Notes under the pieces: generated by a model
Databases searched by the model: none
Seen by the model: only the letters and a program-made list of their open reading frames with translations
Told to the model about the DNA's origin: nothing
Source: a virus
Direction: 5' to 3' (one strand)
DNA length: 33,245 nucleotides
IMG/VR virus record: IMGVR_UViG_3300032053_008780
Span: 1 to 33,245 of that record
In this document: positions 1 to 8,594 of the stretch, in pieces
How positions within the stretch are numbered: the first letter of the stretch is position 1
How the letters are laid out: each line of letters starts with the position of its first letter
Made by a program: the position numbers and the translations under genes

Positions 1-1580
1 CTTGGTATATAGCATTTAATACCTCTGGTTCATTAGAGGCATCACAAATACCATGGAATTTTGTTGATGGGAAAGTAGCAGTAGCAACTCTATACTGGAA
101 TGGTGTTGAAGGTCTCCTTGGAGACGAAAGACACGGCATTATAATGGACGGAATGACTCACGGTTATCTCCATTATTCAGTAGGAACTAGATATGTTTCT
201 GGTTTAACGGGGACATTCACAGACACAACCTTTGAAGTTACAGAGGGAGAGATCTACGACGAAGATATCCGTTTTTCTATAGATACCACTACACAGTGCA
301 GAATTATGTATCGTTCCGGCACAGACTTTCTTTTTACGGCAGCACAAACCAAATACTATACAGAAGTAAGTAATATACTTCAATATGATAATGCAGGAAC
401 TCTAACAGACGTAGACAACAATAAGTATGTTGCGATGTGGATTTTTGCTACTAATAATCTAACCAATCCTATCTATGCTCTAGTTGGACAGAGACAGGAT
501 ACGCTCTTAGCTAACGCAAGAACGAATAATACTTATGAATCTTTAAGTCTTGGTAATCTTCCATTCCAAGAGATGAAAATTCTATATAGAGTTTTGGTAC
601 GAAGAAATGGAACGAACGAGACTTATGTAGAAACACAAGATCTAAGATCTATTAGTAATTTACCAGCTGGAACTTATGTTGCTAGTGATCATGGATTACT
701 AACTGGTCTTACTGATGACGACCACTCCCAATATATCCCAGTTGATGGAACTCGTGGCTTTACAGGAACAGTATCTGGAATCACGCCTATATCTACTAAT
801 GATCTTGCTACTAAATTTTATGTAGATGATACAATTGCTGGATCAACTTATGAATTAAAAGACCTTACAGATGTCTCTGATTCTGATACTCCGGCCAAAA
901 ACGATGTGCTTAAATTTAATGGTACTGAATGGGTATTTGTTCCTTATACAACTTCATTCACCTTTGCAATAGCATCCTTTACTTGTACATCAGGAGCTAC
1001 AGGGACTGCTTTTGAGATAGGAACTGGTGACTGGAAAGCTATTGGAGCTATGAGTTTTTCGGCTACCTATACTAATGGTCCAGCTACCGGTGGATATGTA
1101 TCTCATACTGGGTGGAGCAACTTAACTTTAACTGGAACCGGATATGTTGGTCCAACAGTTAATGTTACTGCTGTGGCCTATCCTTCTGTGGGAAGTAGCT
1201 CTGCTTATACATTAAATGCAACTGATGGGACCGATCCAACGACCAGTACCATTACTTATTATTTTTATAACAGACGTTTCTGGGGCGTTTCTACAGTAGC
1301 TAGTAGTTATTCCGAAGCTAATATAGAAGGTCTAGCTAATAATGAACTTTCAAACTCAAAGTCTAAAACATTTACAGTAACAGCTGGAACAAATGAGTAT
1401 ATTATATTTTCTTATCCTTCAAGATTAGGCACGGCCACATTTACTGTTGGTGGTTTCGGCGGCGGATTCCAGTCGCCAGAAACCGTAAGTATAACTAATG
1501 CATTAAGTTATACTGAGAACTATTACGTATACAGATCAACTAATCATAGTCTTGGTGCTACCACTGTAGTAGTAAGTTAA
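1..1580 (+). CDS. Tail-fibre-like structural protein, 5' end cut by window edge
   Basis: The frame is open from base 3 through the ATG at 144 with sensible protein sequence, so the gene begins left of the window; 144 is an internal Met. About 525 residues are visible. The middle carries a GLTDDDHSQY motif (about 705-735) and an LATKFYVDD stretch, both typical of phage fibre and collar proteins. The last 240 residues (from about 861) are Gly/Ser/Thr/Tyr-rich, probably beta-structured, and are paralogous to the end of the next gene. It ends in TAA ten bases before the next start. Likely role: virion fibre or receptor-contact protein. The exact fibre type cannot be told. Confidence 0.8.
   Translation, partial: WYIAFNTSGSLEASQIPWNFVDGKVAVATLYWNGVEGLLGDERHGIIMDGMTHGYLHYSVGTRYVSGLTGTFTDTTFEVTEGEIYDEDIRFSIDTTTQCRIMYRSGTDFLFTAAQTKYYTEVSNILQYDNAGTLTDVDNNKYVAMWIFATNNLTNPIYALVGQRQDTLLANARTNNTYESLSLGNLPFQEMKILYRVLVRRNGTNETYVETQDLRSISNLPAGTYVASDHGLLTGLTDDDHSQYIPVDGTRGFTGTVSGITPISTNDLATKFYVDDTIAGSTYELKDLTDVSDSDTPAKNDVLKFNGTEWVFVPYTTSFTFAIASFTCTSGATGTAFEIGTGDWKAIGAMSFSATYTNGPATGGYVSHTGWSNLTLTGTGYVGPTVNVTAVAYPSVGSSSAYTLNATDGTDPTTSTITYYFYNRRFWGVSTVASSYSEANIEGLANNELSNSKSKTFTVTAGTNEYIIFSYPSRLGTATFTVGGFGGGFQSPETVSITNALSYTENYYVYRSTNHSLGATTVVVS
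861..1580 (+). repeat. Diverged C-terminal duplication, copy 1
   Basis: This region encodes the last ~240 residues of the first fibre gene. It shares with 2899-3642 the order of motifs DxPxKNDxxKxNGxEWV, SGWSxLTxxGxGYVGPT, FWGVST, EGLANxEL, GTNEY, SPETVSITN and YTENYYVYRST. Similarity is clear in protein but diffuse in DNA, so the duplication is old. It is probably a shared distal tip or trimerisation domain. Confidence 0.8.
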
Positions 1581-1590
1581 GGAGAATTAA

Positions 1591-3642
1591 ATGGCAGGCG
1601 AAGTCACACTTATAGCTAAGATATTTCCTCAAAACGATAGTTTTCTTGGACTTTGTGATGCCCGTCAAATAATTGGTGACGCAGCAACTAATGTTCTACC
1701 CTTAAATACTATTAGTCTTTCAGGTGTTACTCAACATATAAGTGGTACTGGGTCAATTAGTTTTAGTAAATCTACAGGAATAATTTCTTACACTGGTGGT
1801 GGGACTGGAGTAACAGTTCATAGTGGATTAACTGGATTGTTAGATGATGACCATACAATTTATGCTTTACTAGCTGGACGTTCTGGCGGCCAAACCTTAA
1901 ATGGAAGTACTGAATCTTATGAAGGATTAACGATTCAAAGTAATCCCAATAACGATGGTGTAATATTTTTTGGTATTAATTCTCATTATGATGAAAGTTA
2001 TCAATATTGGGGACTAGGATTAGACGATCCCAATAATGTTTGGGCTACTCTACACGTAAAAGGCGATGGAATTTTACTCGAAAGCTCCCCCACCCCAGGG
2101 GCAGTTTTAATTTTGTCCGAAGCATGGGGTCAATCTATTTATTCTGGTATAGGAGGTATGTGGCAAGTAGGAGATGAAGCTACATCTTATGGTGCTATGC
2201 AATGGGATACAAATAATAAAGGGCTAAAATTTTGGTGCTATACAGAAGATTTTAGTTATCAAAACTTTTTTTATTCTTTGGCTGATATGAGTGAAACTAC
2301 TTTTACTAGCGATGCTTTTTATTTCTTAGGATATGACGGTGGTAATTTTCCTGAAATGTTTACCATAGATCAATCTGGATATAGTCAATATAATTCGCAT
2401 GTTATTATAGGGGGATATTCAGACCATGGTGAAAATAGAAATATTTTAACCATTAATAATCCAAGTACAGTAAGTTTATGGACTCAGATTTTTATTACTG
2501 CTAATGAAGGTATTCTTGCTTCCTATGTTGGGCTGAATGATGAGGGATATGGAGTTGTAGGAACCTATGGAAATGTTGATTTTTATTTACAAAGATATCA
2601 AGATACTGTAGCTATTTTAACTAGTTCTGGTTTAGTAATGGATTCGTCTTATGGTTTTTATCCATCGACAGTTCGTGGTATTACAATGACACAGAAGGTG
2701 ACTAAGTTTTCTATAGATGGGACTTTTACGGCAAATTCGGATTCATATGTTCCTACCGAAAAAGCTATTAAAACTTATGTTACTTCTGCCATGACAACTG
2801 TATCCGGGGTAGACCACGGAAGTTGTACAGGTTTATTAGACGACGACCATACAATTTATTTAAATACTACCAGAGCAAATACTTGGCTGGACACAAAAAC
2901 TATTACGGATTTAGCGGCAGATGCCCCAAGTAAAAATGATACAATTAAATGGAATGGAATTGAGTGGGTATGTTGTCCATATAATACTACATTTCCAGCT
3001 TTTGCTGTTGCTACTTTTACTTGTAATGCTGGAACAACTGCTTCCGATTATGAAATAGGGAGTGGGGTATGGAAAGGAATTGGAGAGTTAAGCTTCGAGG
3101 CTACCTATAGTAATGGAATAACTAGTGAAGCACATGTGGCTCATAGTGGATGGAGTGACTTAACTATGTCTGGGGCAGGATATGTTGGTCCGACTTTAAG
3201 TACCGCTACTGTTAGTTATCCATCTGTAGATGGGACTAAAGTTTTTGCTATCCATGCAACGACAGGAGAGGAAAACGCAACTAGTTCGTCTATATCCTAT
3301 CATTTTCATAATAAAAAATTCTGGGGAGTTTCTACTAAAGCAAGTAGCTATACTGAATCTGATGTTGAAGGTTTAGCTAATTCTGAATTAACAAATACTC
3401 AAAGCGTATTTGAACCTTTATTCTCAATAACCCTTGGGACTAATGAGTATCTTATTTATGCATATCCAACACGAATGAATACGGCTGCTTTTTATGATGC
3501 CATTTCTGATCCAATTTCTATGGAGTCTCCAGAAACAGTTTCTATCACCAACTCAAAAAGTTATACTGAAAATTATTATGTATATAGAAGTACAAGTCAT
3601 AGTCTTGGTGCAATTCAAGTATCAGTTATCGCCGATTTATAA
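1591..3642 (+). CDS. Tail-fibre-like structural protein
   Basis: A 683-residue protein with a strong AAGGAG site before the ATG. It has two GLLDDDHTIY motifs (nt about 1828-1863 and 2830-2860) and a PTEKAIKTYV stretch near residue 390, which are recurrent linkers of phage tail fibres. The central part is rich in Gly, Tyr, Asn and aromatic residues and looks like beta-structured shaft sequence. The C-terminal ~245 residues are paralogous to those of the preceding gene. The two genes lie in tandem and are probably co-transcribed. No enzymatic motif is visible, and the receptor is unknown. Confidence 0.8.
   Translation: MAGEVTLIAKIFPQNDSFLGLCDARQIIGDAATNVLPLNTISLSGVTQHISGTGSISFSKSTGIISYTGGGTGVTVHSGLTGLLDDDHTIYALLAGRSGGQTLNGSTESYEGLTIQSNPNNDGVIFFGINSHYDESYQYWGLGLDDPNNVWATLHVKGDGILLESSPTPGAVLILSEAWGQSIYSGIGGMWQVGDEATSYGAMQWDTNNKGLKFWCYTEDFSYQNFFYSLADMSETTFTSDAFYFLGYDGGNFPEMFTIDQSGYSQYNSHVIIGGYSDHGENRNILTINNPSTVSLWTQIFITANEGILASYVGLNDEGYGVVGTYGNVDFYLQRYQDTVAILTSSGLVMDSSYGFYPSTVRGITMTQKVTKFSIDGTFTANSDSYVPTEKAIKTYVTSAMTTVSGVDHGSCTGLLDDDHTIYLNTTRANTWLDTKTITDLAADAPSKNDTIKWNGIEWVCCPYNTTFPAFAVATFTCNAGTTASDYEIGSGVWKGIGELSFEATYSNGITSEAHVAHSGWSDLTMSGAGYVGPTLSTATVSYPSVDGTKVFAIHATTGEENATSSSISYHFHNKKFWGVSTKASSYTESDVEGLANSELTNTQSVFEPLFSITLGTNEYLIYAYPTRMNTAAFYDAISDPISMESPETVSITNSKSYTENYYVYRSTSHSLGAIQVSVIADL
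2899..3642 (+). repeat. Diverged C-terminal duplication, copy 2
   Basis: Second copy of the fibre C-terminal module found at 861-1580. It contains a short insertion (FEPLF region) before the GTNEY motif that the first copy lacks. Confidence 0.8.
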
Positions 3643-3650
3643 TATTTATC

Positions 3651-3679
3651 TTGCTGCTAAAATATAGTTATGTTATGCT
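3651..3679 (+). promoter_or_regulatory. Putative promoter before the dnaE block
   Basis: TTGCTG (3651-3656), a 17-base spacer, then TATGCT (3674-3679) preceded by TGT, which gives an extended -10 (TGnTATnnT form). It lies in the only gap between the fibre genes and the replication block, about 30 bases before the next start. Inferred by eye only. Confidence 0.5.
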
Positions 3680-3709
3680 CCTTAAGTACTTTAAACATAG
3701 GAGCGATCA

Positions 3710-3892
3710 ATGGAACGAGACTATTTTGTAGAATATGAAATGGCCCGTGACGAAATATCTAGTCTTAAAAGTAGAAATGAAGAGTTAGAAAAAACTCTTA
3801 AAGTATTAGTAGATGCTCTTGATAAAACATCTGTCTTGGTCTTCGCAAAGAATCTTTCCGAGCTCAATAACTTCTTAAAACAAAAAGAATAA
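3710..3892 (+). CDS. Small coiled-coil hypothetical protein (60 aa)
   Basis: ATG preceded by TAGGAG at good spacing. The 60-residue product is acidic and charged, with a heptad-like stretch from about residue 12 to 40 (ISSLKSRNEELEKTL) that predicts a coiled coil. It sits three bases before the replicase PHP gene, so the two are probably one transcript. An overlapping minus-strand frame is judged a shadow because it lacks a ribosome site and context. Function unknown. Confidence 0.7.
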   Translation: MERDYFVEYEMARDEISSLKSRNEELEKTLKVLVDALDKTSVLVFAKNLSELNNFLKQKE

Positions 3893-3895
3893 AAA

Positions 3896-4825
3896 ATGTC
3901 ATTTGTACACACTCATGTTCATGTTCAGACAAGTTTGTTAGATGGACTAATATCTAACGATAAACTAGTTAAGTATGTTAAAGAACTAGGGATGTCTGCT
4001 GTAGCTATTACAGACCATGGAACTATACATGGATGGGTAGACTTCTATAAGCAATGTAAAGAAAATAATATTAAACCAATTCTTGGTAGTGAATTTTATA
4101 TCACTTGGGACGAAGACAAAAAGGAAGAGACGATTAAAGACAACAGACATATGATAGTTCTTGCTAAGAATCAAAAGGGATATGAAGCTATTATTAAGAT
4201 GATTACTAATGCTAATCAGAATAACTTCTATTATAAACCGCGTGTTTATTATAAACATCTGGAGAATTACGCCGGAGATTTAATTTTAACCTCGGCATGT
4301 CTTGCGGGTCCAATAGCAAATCTATTTAAAGAACAAAAATTAATTGAGGCCGAAGAACTCTTTAAGTATTATAAAGAGACGTTTGATACTAATTTCTATG
4401 CAGAGATTCAAGAGAATGGTATTCCAGAACAGGAACCATATAATAGATATCTTATTGGATTATCTAAAAAGTATTCTATTAAAGTAATTCCAACTACAGA
4501 TGCACACTTCTTAAAGAAAGAAGACTATAAAACACATCAACTAATGATGGCAGCGCAGTTACAAAAGACTATTAAAGAGTACCTAGGCGACGATAAAATG
4601 CGCTATGGCCCCGAATATTATATAAAGACTCCAGACGAGATGAAACAGATAGCTATTAAATATGAAGTCCCAGAAGCAATTGAAAATACATTAGAAATAG
4701 CAGAAGCGTGTAATGTCGAAATAGAATTTGGTAAATCAAGATTACCATCTTTCCCAGTCCAAGACTCTGAAGATAAAGAGGAGTTTCTAGAATGGCAAAA
4801 GAAAAAACAGACAAGCGTGGAATAG
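3896..4825 (+). CDS. dnaE: DNA polymerase III alpha, N-terminal PHP fragment
   Basis: This 309-residue product covers only the PHP (polymerase and histidinol phosphatase) domain of DnaE-type replicases. The motifs run in order: VHTHVHVQTSLLDG at 4-17, AITDHG at 37-42, ILGSEFY at 62-68, RHMIVLAKN at 84-92, LTSACLAG at 131-138 and TTDAHF at 200-205. The nine usual metal-ligand positions all seem kept (H5, H7, D16, H41, E66, H85, C135, D202, H204), which in active family members supports 3'-5' proofreading. The protein ends just after the LPSFPV linker, where full-length DnaE runs on into the palm; that part is encoded from 5907. Together the two parts (309 + 871 aa) match a normal full-length alpha subunit. 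It overlaps the next gene by 34 bases. Confidence 0.88.
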   Translation: MSFVHTHVHVQTSLLDGLISNDKLVKYVKELGMSAVAITDHGTIHGWVDFYKQCKENNIKPILGSEFYITWDEDKKEETIKDNRHMIVLAKNQKGYEAIIKMITNANQNNFYYKPRVYYKHLENYAGDLILTSACLAGPIANLFKEQKLIEAEELFKYYKETFDTNFYAEIQENGIPEQEPYNRYLIGLSKKYSIKVIPTTDAHFLKKEDYKTHQLMMAAQLQKTIKEYLGDDKMRYGPEYYIKTPDEMKQIAIKYEVPEAIENTLEIAEACNVEIEFGKSRLPSFPVQDSEDKEEFLEWQKKKQTSVE

Positions 4826-5031
4826 TTCGAAAAGAATTTCTAGTTGAATGTTGGCAATGTGGCTTCGAGGAGTTTAGTGACTTTGATTGTAAGAATGTTA
4901 CTGAGTTCACAAATTATTTAGCCGATAGTGGTTGGGGTAAATTAGAAGGTGCAGGTTGGATTTGTGAAAGCTGTATAAGACTATTTCAAGAAGCAGAGGA
5001 AGAAGAAGAAAAAGGAACAGAGGAGAAATAG
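4792..5031 (+). CDS. Small zinc-ribbon-like protein (79 aa)
   Basis: The ATG lies inside the end of the PHP gene, in another frame, behind a strong GAGGAG site that is itself part of the PHP coding sequence. The product has two Cys pairs, CWQC near residue 20 and CESC near residue 62, spaced as in a treble-clef or zinc-ribbon fold, and a very acidic Glu-rich tail. It is one of three genes lying between the two replicase parts. Its role is unknown; DNA or protein binding is possible. Confidence 0.7.
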   Translation: MAKEKTDKRGIVRKEFLVECWQCGFEEFSDFDCKNVTEFTNYLADSGWGKLEGAGWICESCIRLFQEAEEEEEKGTEEK

Positions 5032-5032
5032 A

Positions 5033-5347
5033 ATGAAAGAAGAAACAATCGGTTTCCCAACTAAGTGGGAAAAAGAAGATGAGTATTTTAAAGATTTACT
5101 TAAAGAAGATAAAGAATTAGCTGAGTACGATGGTCTTACTAAAAATAAAAAAACATATATTGAGTTAGCAAAAGAATTAGACGAAAGAGATCCTTTTATT
5201 GAAGATATGCTTTTAATAAAAGATATAGTATCTACTCAATATCAAAATATAGTTTTATGGAAAGATGTTATTGAGAGTCCTCAATATAAACTAACACAAG
5301 ATATACTAGACCTAGTAAATAAATATCTTATTAAATATCACAACTGA
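5033..5347 (+). CDS. Acidic hypothetical protein (104 aa)
   Basis: Starts one base after the previous stop, behind a GAGGAG site. The product is helical-looking, rich in Lys, Glu and Asp, without Cys, signal peptide or membrane segment. I do not recognise the family. Position and tight spacing put it in the same transcript as the split replicase. Confidence 0.65.
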   Translation: MKEETIGFPTKWEKEDEYFKDLLKEDKELAEYDGLTKNKKTYIELAKELDERDPFIEDMLLIKDIVSTQYQNIVLWKDVIESPQYKLTQDILDLVNKYLIKYHN

Positions 5348-5356
5348 GAATAAAAA

Positions 5357-5914
5357 ATGGAAACATGGTTTACTTCAGATCTGCATCTAGGGCATGATAA
5401 TATCATAAGGTCATGTAATAGGCCCTTTAAATTTGCTCAGGAACACGACGAAACTATTATAGAAAACTTTAATTCTGTCGTCACAGATAAAGATATAGTA
5501 TATTTCTTAGGTGATTTTTCTATGAAATGGAAATACGTAGAAACCTATTTTCATAGATTACACGGAAGATGGGTTTGGATAAAAGGAAATCATGACCATT
5601 CGTTTTCTCATAAATTGATTAAACAATATCCCAAAAAGATTGAAGGATTTTATGACATCAGAGATATTAAAGTTGATAATACTTCTATAGTATTATGCCA
5701 TTATCCTATGGTTAGTTGGAATAGAAGTTGTCATGGTAGCTATCAGTTCTATGGCCATTGTCATGGAACTTATGATGATTCAAATAAACTATCTTTAGAT
5801 GTTGGAGTAGATGTCTGGGGGTTTAAGCCGGTACACCTCGAAGAACTTAAATCTAAGATGTTGGCTAAGATTGCTGTAAATAAACCTCATTTTGATCGGA
5901 AGCTTGATGAATGA
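5357..5914 (+). CDS. Calcineurin-like metallophosphoesterase (185 aa)
   Basis: The metal-binding motifs of the calcineurin-like phosphoesterase family are present in order: DLHLGH near residue 8, GDFS near 52, GNHDH near 77, CHYPM near 114 and GHCHG near 132. The size fits the small bacterial and phage group of this superfamily; the substrate is unknown (phosphomonoester, phosphodiester or nucleotide). The start has only a weak ribosome site (GAGAATAAAAA). Its last eight bases overlap the ATG of the palm-to-OB part of the replicase, suggesting coupled translation. It is the largest gene inserted between the two replicase parts. Confidence 0.85.
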   Translation: METWFTSDLHLGHDNIIRSCNRPFKFAQEHDETIIENFNSVVTDKDIVYFLGDFSMKWKYVETYFHRLHGRWVWIKGNHDHSFSHKLIKQYPKKIEGFYDIRDIKVDNTSIVLCHYPMVSWNRSCHGSYQFYGHCHGTYDDSNKLSLDVGVDVWGFKPVHLEELKSKMLAKIAVNKPHFDRKLDE

Positions 5915-8522
5915 ATCTGTTCAATATTTTGAGTTTAAATGCTGGAAGGGCCTTAAACTTCGCGGCCTAGACTCTAAACCCGAATATATAAAACGTCTCG
6001 AATACGAAATCAAAATTATTGAGGAGATGAATTTTGTTGATTACTTCTTAATAGTACAAGACTTTATCCAGTGGTCTAAACGTAATGCTATTATGATCGG
6101 ACCAGGACGGGGCAGCATAGGAGGAAGCCTGGTAGCGTTTTGCTTATATATAACAGAAATAGATCCTCTTAAATATGATTTACCATTTGAACGTTTTTTA
6201 AATCCTGGAAGAAAAGATTCATATCCTGACGCCGACACAGATGTCGATCCAGAACATCGCAATGATTTATTTAAATACCTGCAAAACAAATATGGAGAAG
6301 ATAGAGTAGCTAGAATTGGTACAGTTAATACAATGCTTGCCAAGTCAGCTATTCAAAAAGTTTGTACTGCATTGGGTATAGACATCTCTGAAGGTGAAAC
6401 TCTCCGTAAATTAATGCCCGCCCCAGATGCCGGTAAAACTCATACGCTAAAAGAATCTTATGAAATAGTTCCTGAATTAAAGAAGATTCGCAATGCTTCA
6501 ATCGGACCATCATATACAGAATCTCAAAGAACTCAACGCAAAATTCTTGAATGGGCCGAACGATTCGAGGGTATTATATCGGCGTATGGAGTTCACGCAG
6601 CGGGCACTGTAATTTCAAATATTCCACTTACTCAACTGGCCCCACAATATAAAGCTAAAGATGGCGGTCTTGCTACGATGTGGGACATGAAGGATATAGA
6701 AAAGATAGGTTTAATTAAATTTGATTTATTAGGGTTAGCAACTCTTTCAAAGATACGACACTGCTTAGATTTAATACTGCAATACAGAAATATTGAAATT
6801 GATATTAATAAAATTCCTATGGAAGATCCTAAAGTTTTTGAAACGATCCAAACAGGACTTCTATTAGGCGTATTTCAGATGGAAAGTTTGGGTATGCAAC
6901 AACTAGTGTTGGATGTTAAGCCCACCACTATTCAAGATTTATCGGCAATATTAGCTATTTATCGTCCAGGACCCCTTGGAACTTCGGGATTAGCAAGCTA
7001 CTTAGCTTGGCGTAATGGAGCTGAACCTGAGTATCTTGTTCCAGAATTAAAACCAATATTAGCTGATACTGGTGGGTTTATTATTTACCAAGAACAAATC
7101 ATGAAAATCGCAGTAGAATTAGCTGGATATACAATGTCTGAGGCTGATACGCTTCGAAAAGCAATGGGTAAAAAGCTTCAAGACGTACTAGACAAAGAAT
7201 ATCCTAGATTCAAACGTGGGTGGCTCAACCATGCCCTACCTGAACGCCAATTTGAAATACTATGGGAACAACTACTAGACTTTGCAAAGTATGCTTTCAA
7301 TCGCGCACACAGCGTTGGGTATGCTCATATCACATATCAAACAGCCTACCTTAAAACATATTATCCAGTTGAATTCTTAACTGCTTGTATGGAAATGGAT
7401 TATGGAAAGACAGATCAGTTAGCTGAATACCTAGTTGAGTGTAAAAGATTAAAGCTCAAAGTAGCTGGGCCATCTATAAATAAAAGTTCTAGAGGTTTTA
7501 AGATATATGGCGAGAATGAAGTCAGGTTTGGTCTAGTTACAATTAAAAATATAGGCGAAGGCCCAGTAGTAGAGATACTTGAAAAACGCTCTACAGGACC
7601 ATTTAAGTGTATTGAGGACTTCTGTGATAGAGTTCATCTGGGAAAAGTTAACCGTGCTCGTGTAGAAGCTTTAGTTAAGTCTGGTGCTTTTGATGAATTC
7701 CAACAAACTAGATCATCAATGCTTGCTTGGATGGACGAATATTGGGAATGGATGAAGTTAGATCGTGCATACCAAAATAAATATAATACATATAAAAATT
7801 CTATTAAAAAATATGAAGATAGATTAGAAGAAATTAAACGAGGCTCAACCAAGAAGTCTTTAAAGAAACCTGAAGAACCAGAATTACCTATTAAGCCTAT
7901 AGTTAAATGGATTCCCGAAAAAGATATGAAGGAGATGTTGCAAGATGAATACGAACTTCTTGGGTTTTTTGCTTCAAGTCATCCTCTTGATGGGATATCT
8001 AATGTTCCTATTGGTGATTTAGATGTAATTAAGTCTTTTAGTTATCTTCCTAACAACTCGCCAATTAAATTATGTTGTATATTTTCTACACTTAAAGAAC
8101 ATTTTATTCTTAAGAGTAAACAGTATATGGCCTTTTGTACTCTAGAAGATTTAACTGGAAGAACTCAGGGCGTAATCTTTCCTAAAGCTTATACTCAATT
8201 TAAAAAATTAATTGAAGTAAACTCTCCTATAGTTATTGATGGGGTATTACAAGCTGAAGAGACTGAGGACGGAAATAAAAAAATTAGCGTAATCGTTAAT
8301 AGGATTGAACCATTAAAAATAGATAACGTTCCTAAAGAAATTGATCTTGACTGTTCTATCAAGTTATCTAATTTAGACAAGTTAACTAAATATATTTCAA
8401 ATGAAAAAACAAATTATAAAATCAATCTTTCTGTGAAAATCAATAAAGAGTTATCTTTGAAAGTGAATAAACCAATATACACAACAAAACATTTAATAGA
8501 TATAAAACAAGAGTTGACTTAA
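5907..8522 (+). CDS. dnaE: DNA polymerase III alpha, palm-to-OB fragment
   Basis: With the ATG at 5907 (GGAAG upstream; a TTG at 5892 is also in frame) the product has 871 residues. It starts where the PHP part stops, with PEYIKRLEYEI and MNFVDYFLIV, which in one-piece DnaE follow the PHP domain. PGRGSIGGSL (66-75) and PDADTD (107-112) are palm motifs; D273 in KFDLLGL matches the third catalytic Asp. IYQEQIMKIA and AFNRAHSVGYA mark the fingers and following region, and an OB fold (CTLEDLTGRTQGVIF) lies near 745-800. The short Lys-rich end shows no clear tau- or clamp-binding motif. Polymerase activity looks intact; it probably binds the separate PHP protein. Confidence 0.92.
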   Translation: MNESVQYFEFKCWKGLKLRGLDSKPEYIKRLEYEIKIIEEMNFVDYFLIVQDFIQWSKRNAIMIGPGRGSIGGSLVAFCLYITEIDPLKYDLPFERFLNPGRKDSYPDADTDVDPEHRNDLFKYLQNKYGEDRVARIGTVNTMLAKSAIQKVCTALGIDISEGETLRKLMPAPDAGKTHTLKESYEIVPELKKIRNASIGPSYTESQRTQRKILEWAERFEGIISAYGVHAAGTVISNIPLTQLAPQYKAKDGGLATMWDMKDIEKIGLIKFDLLGLATLSKIRHCLDLILQYRNIEIDINKIPMEDPKVFETIQTGLLLGVFQMESLGMQQLVLDVKPTTIQDLSAILAIYRPGPLGTSGLASYLAWRNGAEPEYLVPELKPILADTGGFIIYQEQIMKIAVELAGYTMSEADTLRKAMGKKLQDVLDKEYPRFKRGWLNHALPERQFEILWEQLLDFAKYAFNRAHSVGYAHITYQTAYLKTYYPVEFLTACMEMDYGKTDQLAEYLVECKRLKLKVAGPSINKSSRGFKIYGENEVRFGLVTIKNIGEGPVVEILEKRSTGPFKCIEDFCDRVHLGKVNRARVEALVKSGAFDEFQQTRSSMLAWMDEYWEWMKLDRAYQNKYNTYKNSIKKYEDRLEEIKRGSTKKSLKKPEEPELPIKPIVKWIPEKDMKEMLQDEYELLGFFASSHPLDGISNVPIGDLDVIKSFSYLPNNSPIKLCCIFSTLKEHFILKSKQYMAFCTLEDLTGRTQGVIFPKAYTQFKKLIEVNSPIVIDGVLQAEETEDGNKKISVIVNRIEPLKIDNVPKEIDLDCSIKLSNLDKLTKYISNEKTNYKINLSVKINKELSLKVNKPIYTTKHLIDIKQELT

Positions 8523-8531
8523 AAATAGTTA

Positions 8532-8561
8532 TTGCTTTTTAATTTTTGATAATGCTAGTAT
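8532..8561 (+). promoter_or_regulatory. Putative promoter before phosphoesterase-phoH block
   Basis: TTGCTT (8532-8537), 18-base spacer, TAGTAT (8556-8561), with TGC directly before the -10 (extended -10). It lies in the gap after the replicase gene. The start would fall near 8568, which favours the downstream ATG at 8595 as the translation start. Confidence 0.5.
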
Positions 8562-8594
8562 TAATAAATGGGTAAATCCCACAAAGGAGTTTTA

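Noticed and set aside
144-1580. ATG at 144 as the true start of the first fibre gene
   Set aside because: The same frame is open and protein-like back to base 3 and no ribosome site precedes 144.
1-3642. Diversity-generating retroelement acting on the fibre genes
   Set aside because: The two C-terminal copies differ throughout, not only at A positions, and no reverse transcriptase or template repeat is visible.
4780-5930. Split intein or frameshift as the cause of the broken dnaE
   Set aside because: No intein ends (Cys/Ser start, His-Asn end) or Hint-like sequence are seen, and over 1 kb with three well-signalled genes lies between the parts, so neither a simple frameshift nor an intein fits.
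6041-6343. Minus-strand open frame inside the replicase gene
   Set aside because: Lies wholly opposite well-conserved palm-domain codons and has no ribosome site; a shadow.
8520-8550. Rho-independent terminator after the replicase
   Set aside because: Only A and T runs; no GC-bearing stem. I found no convincing terminator anywhere in the window.
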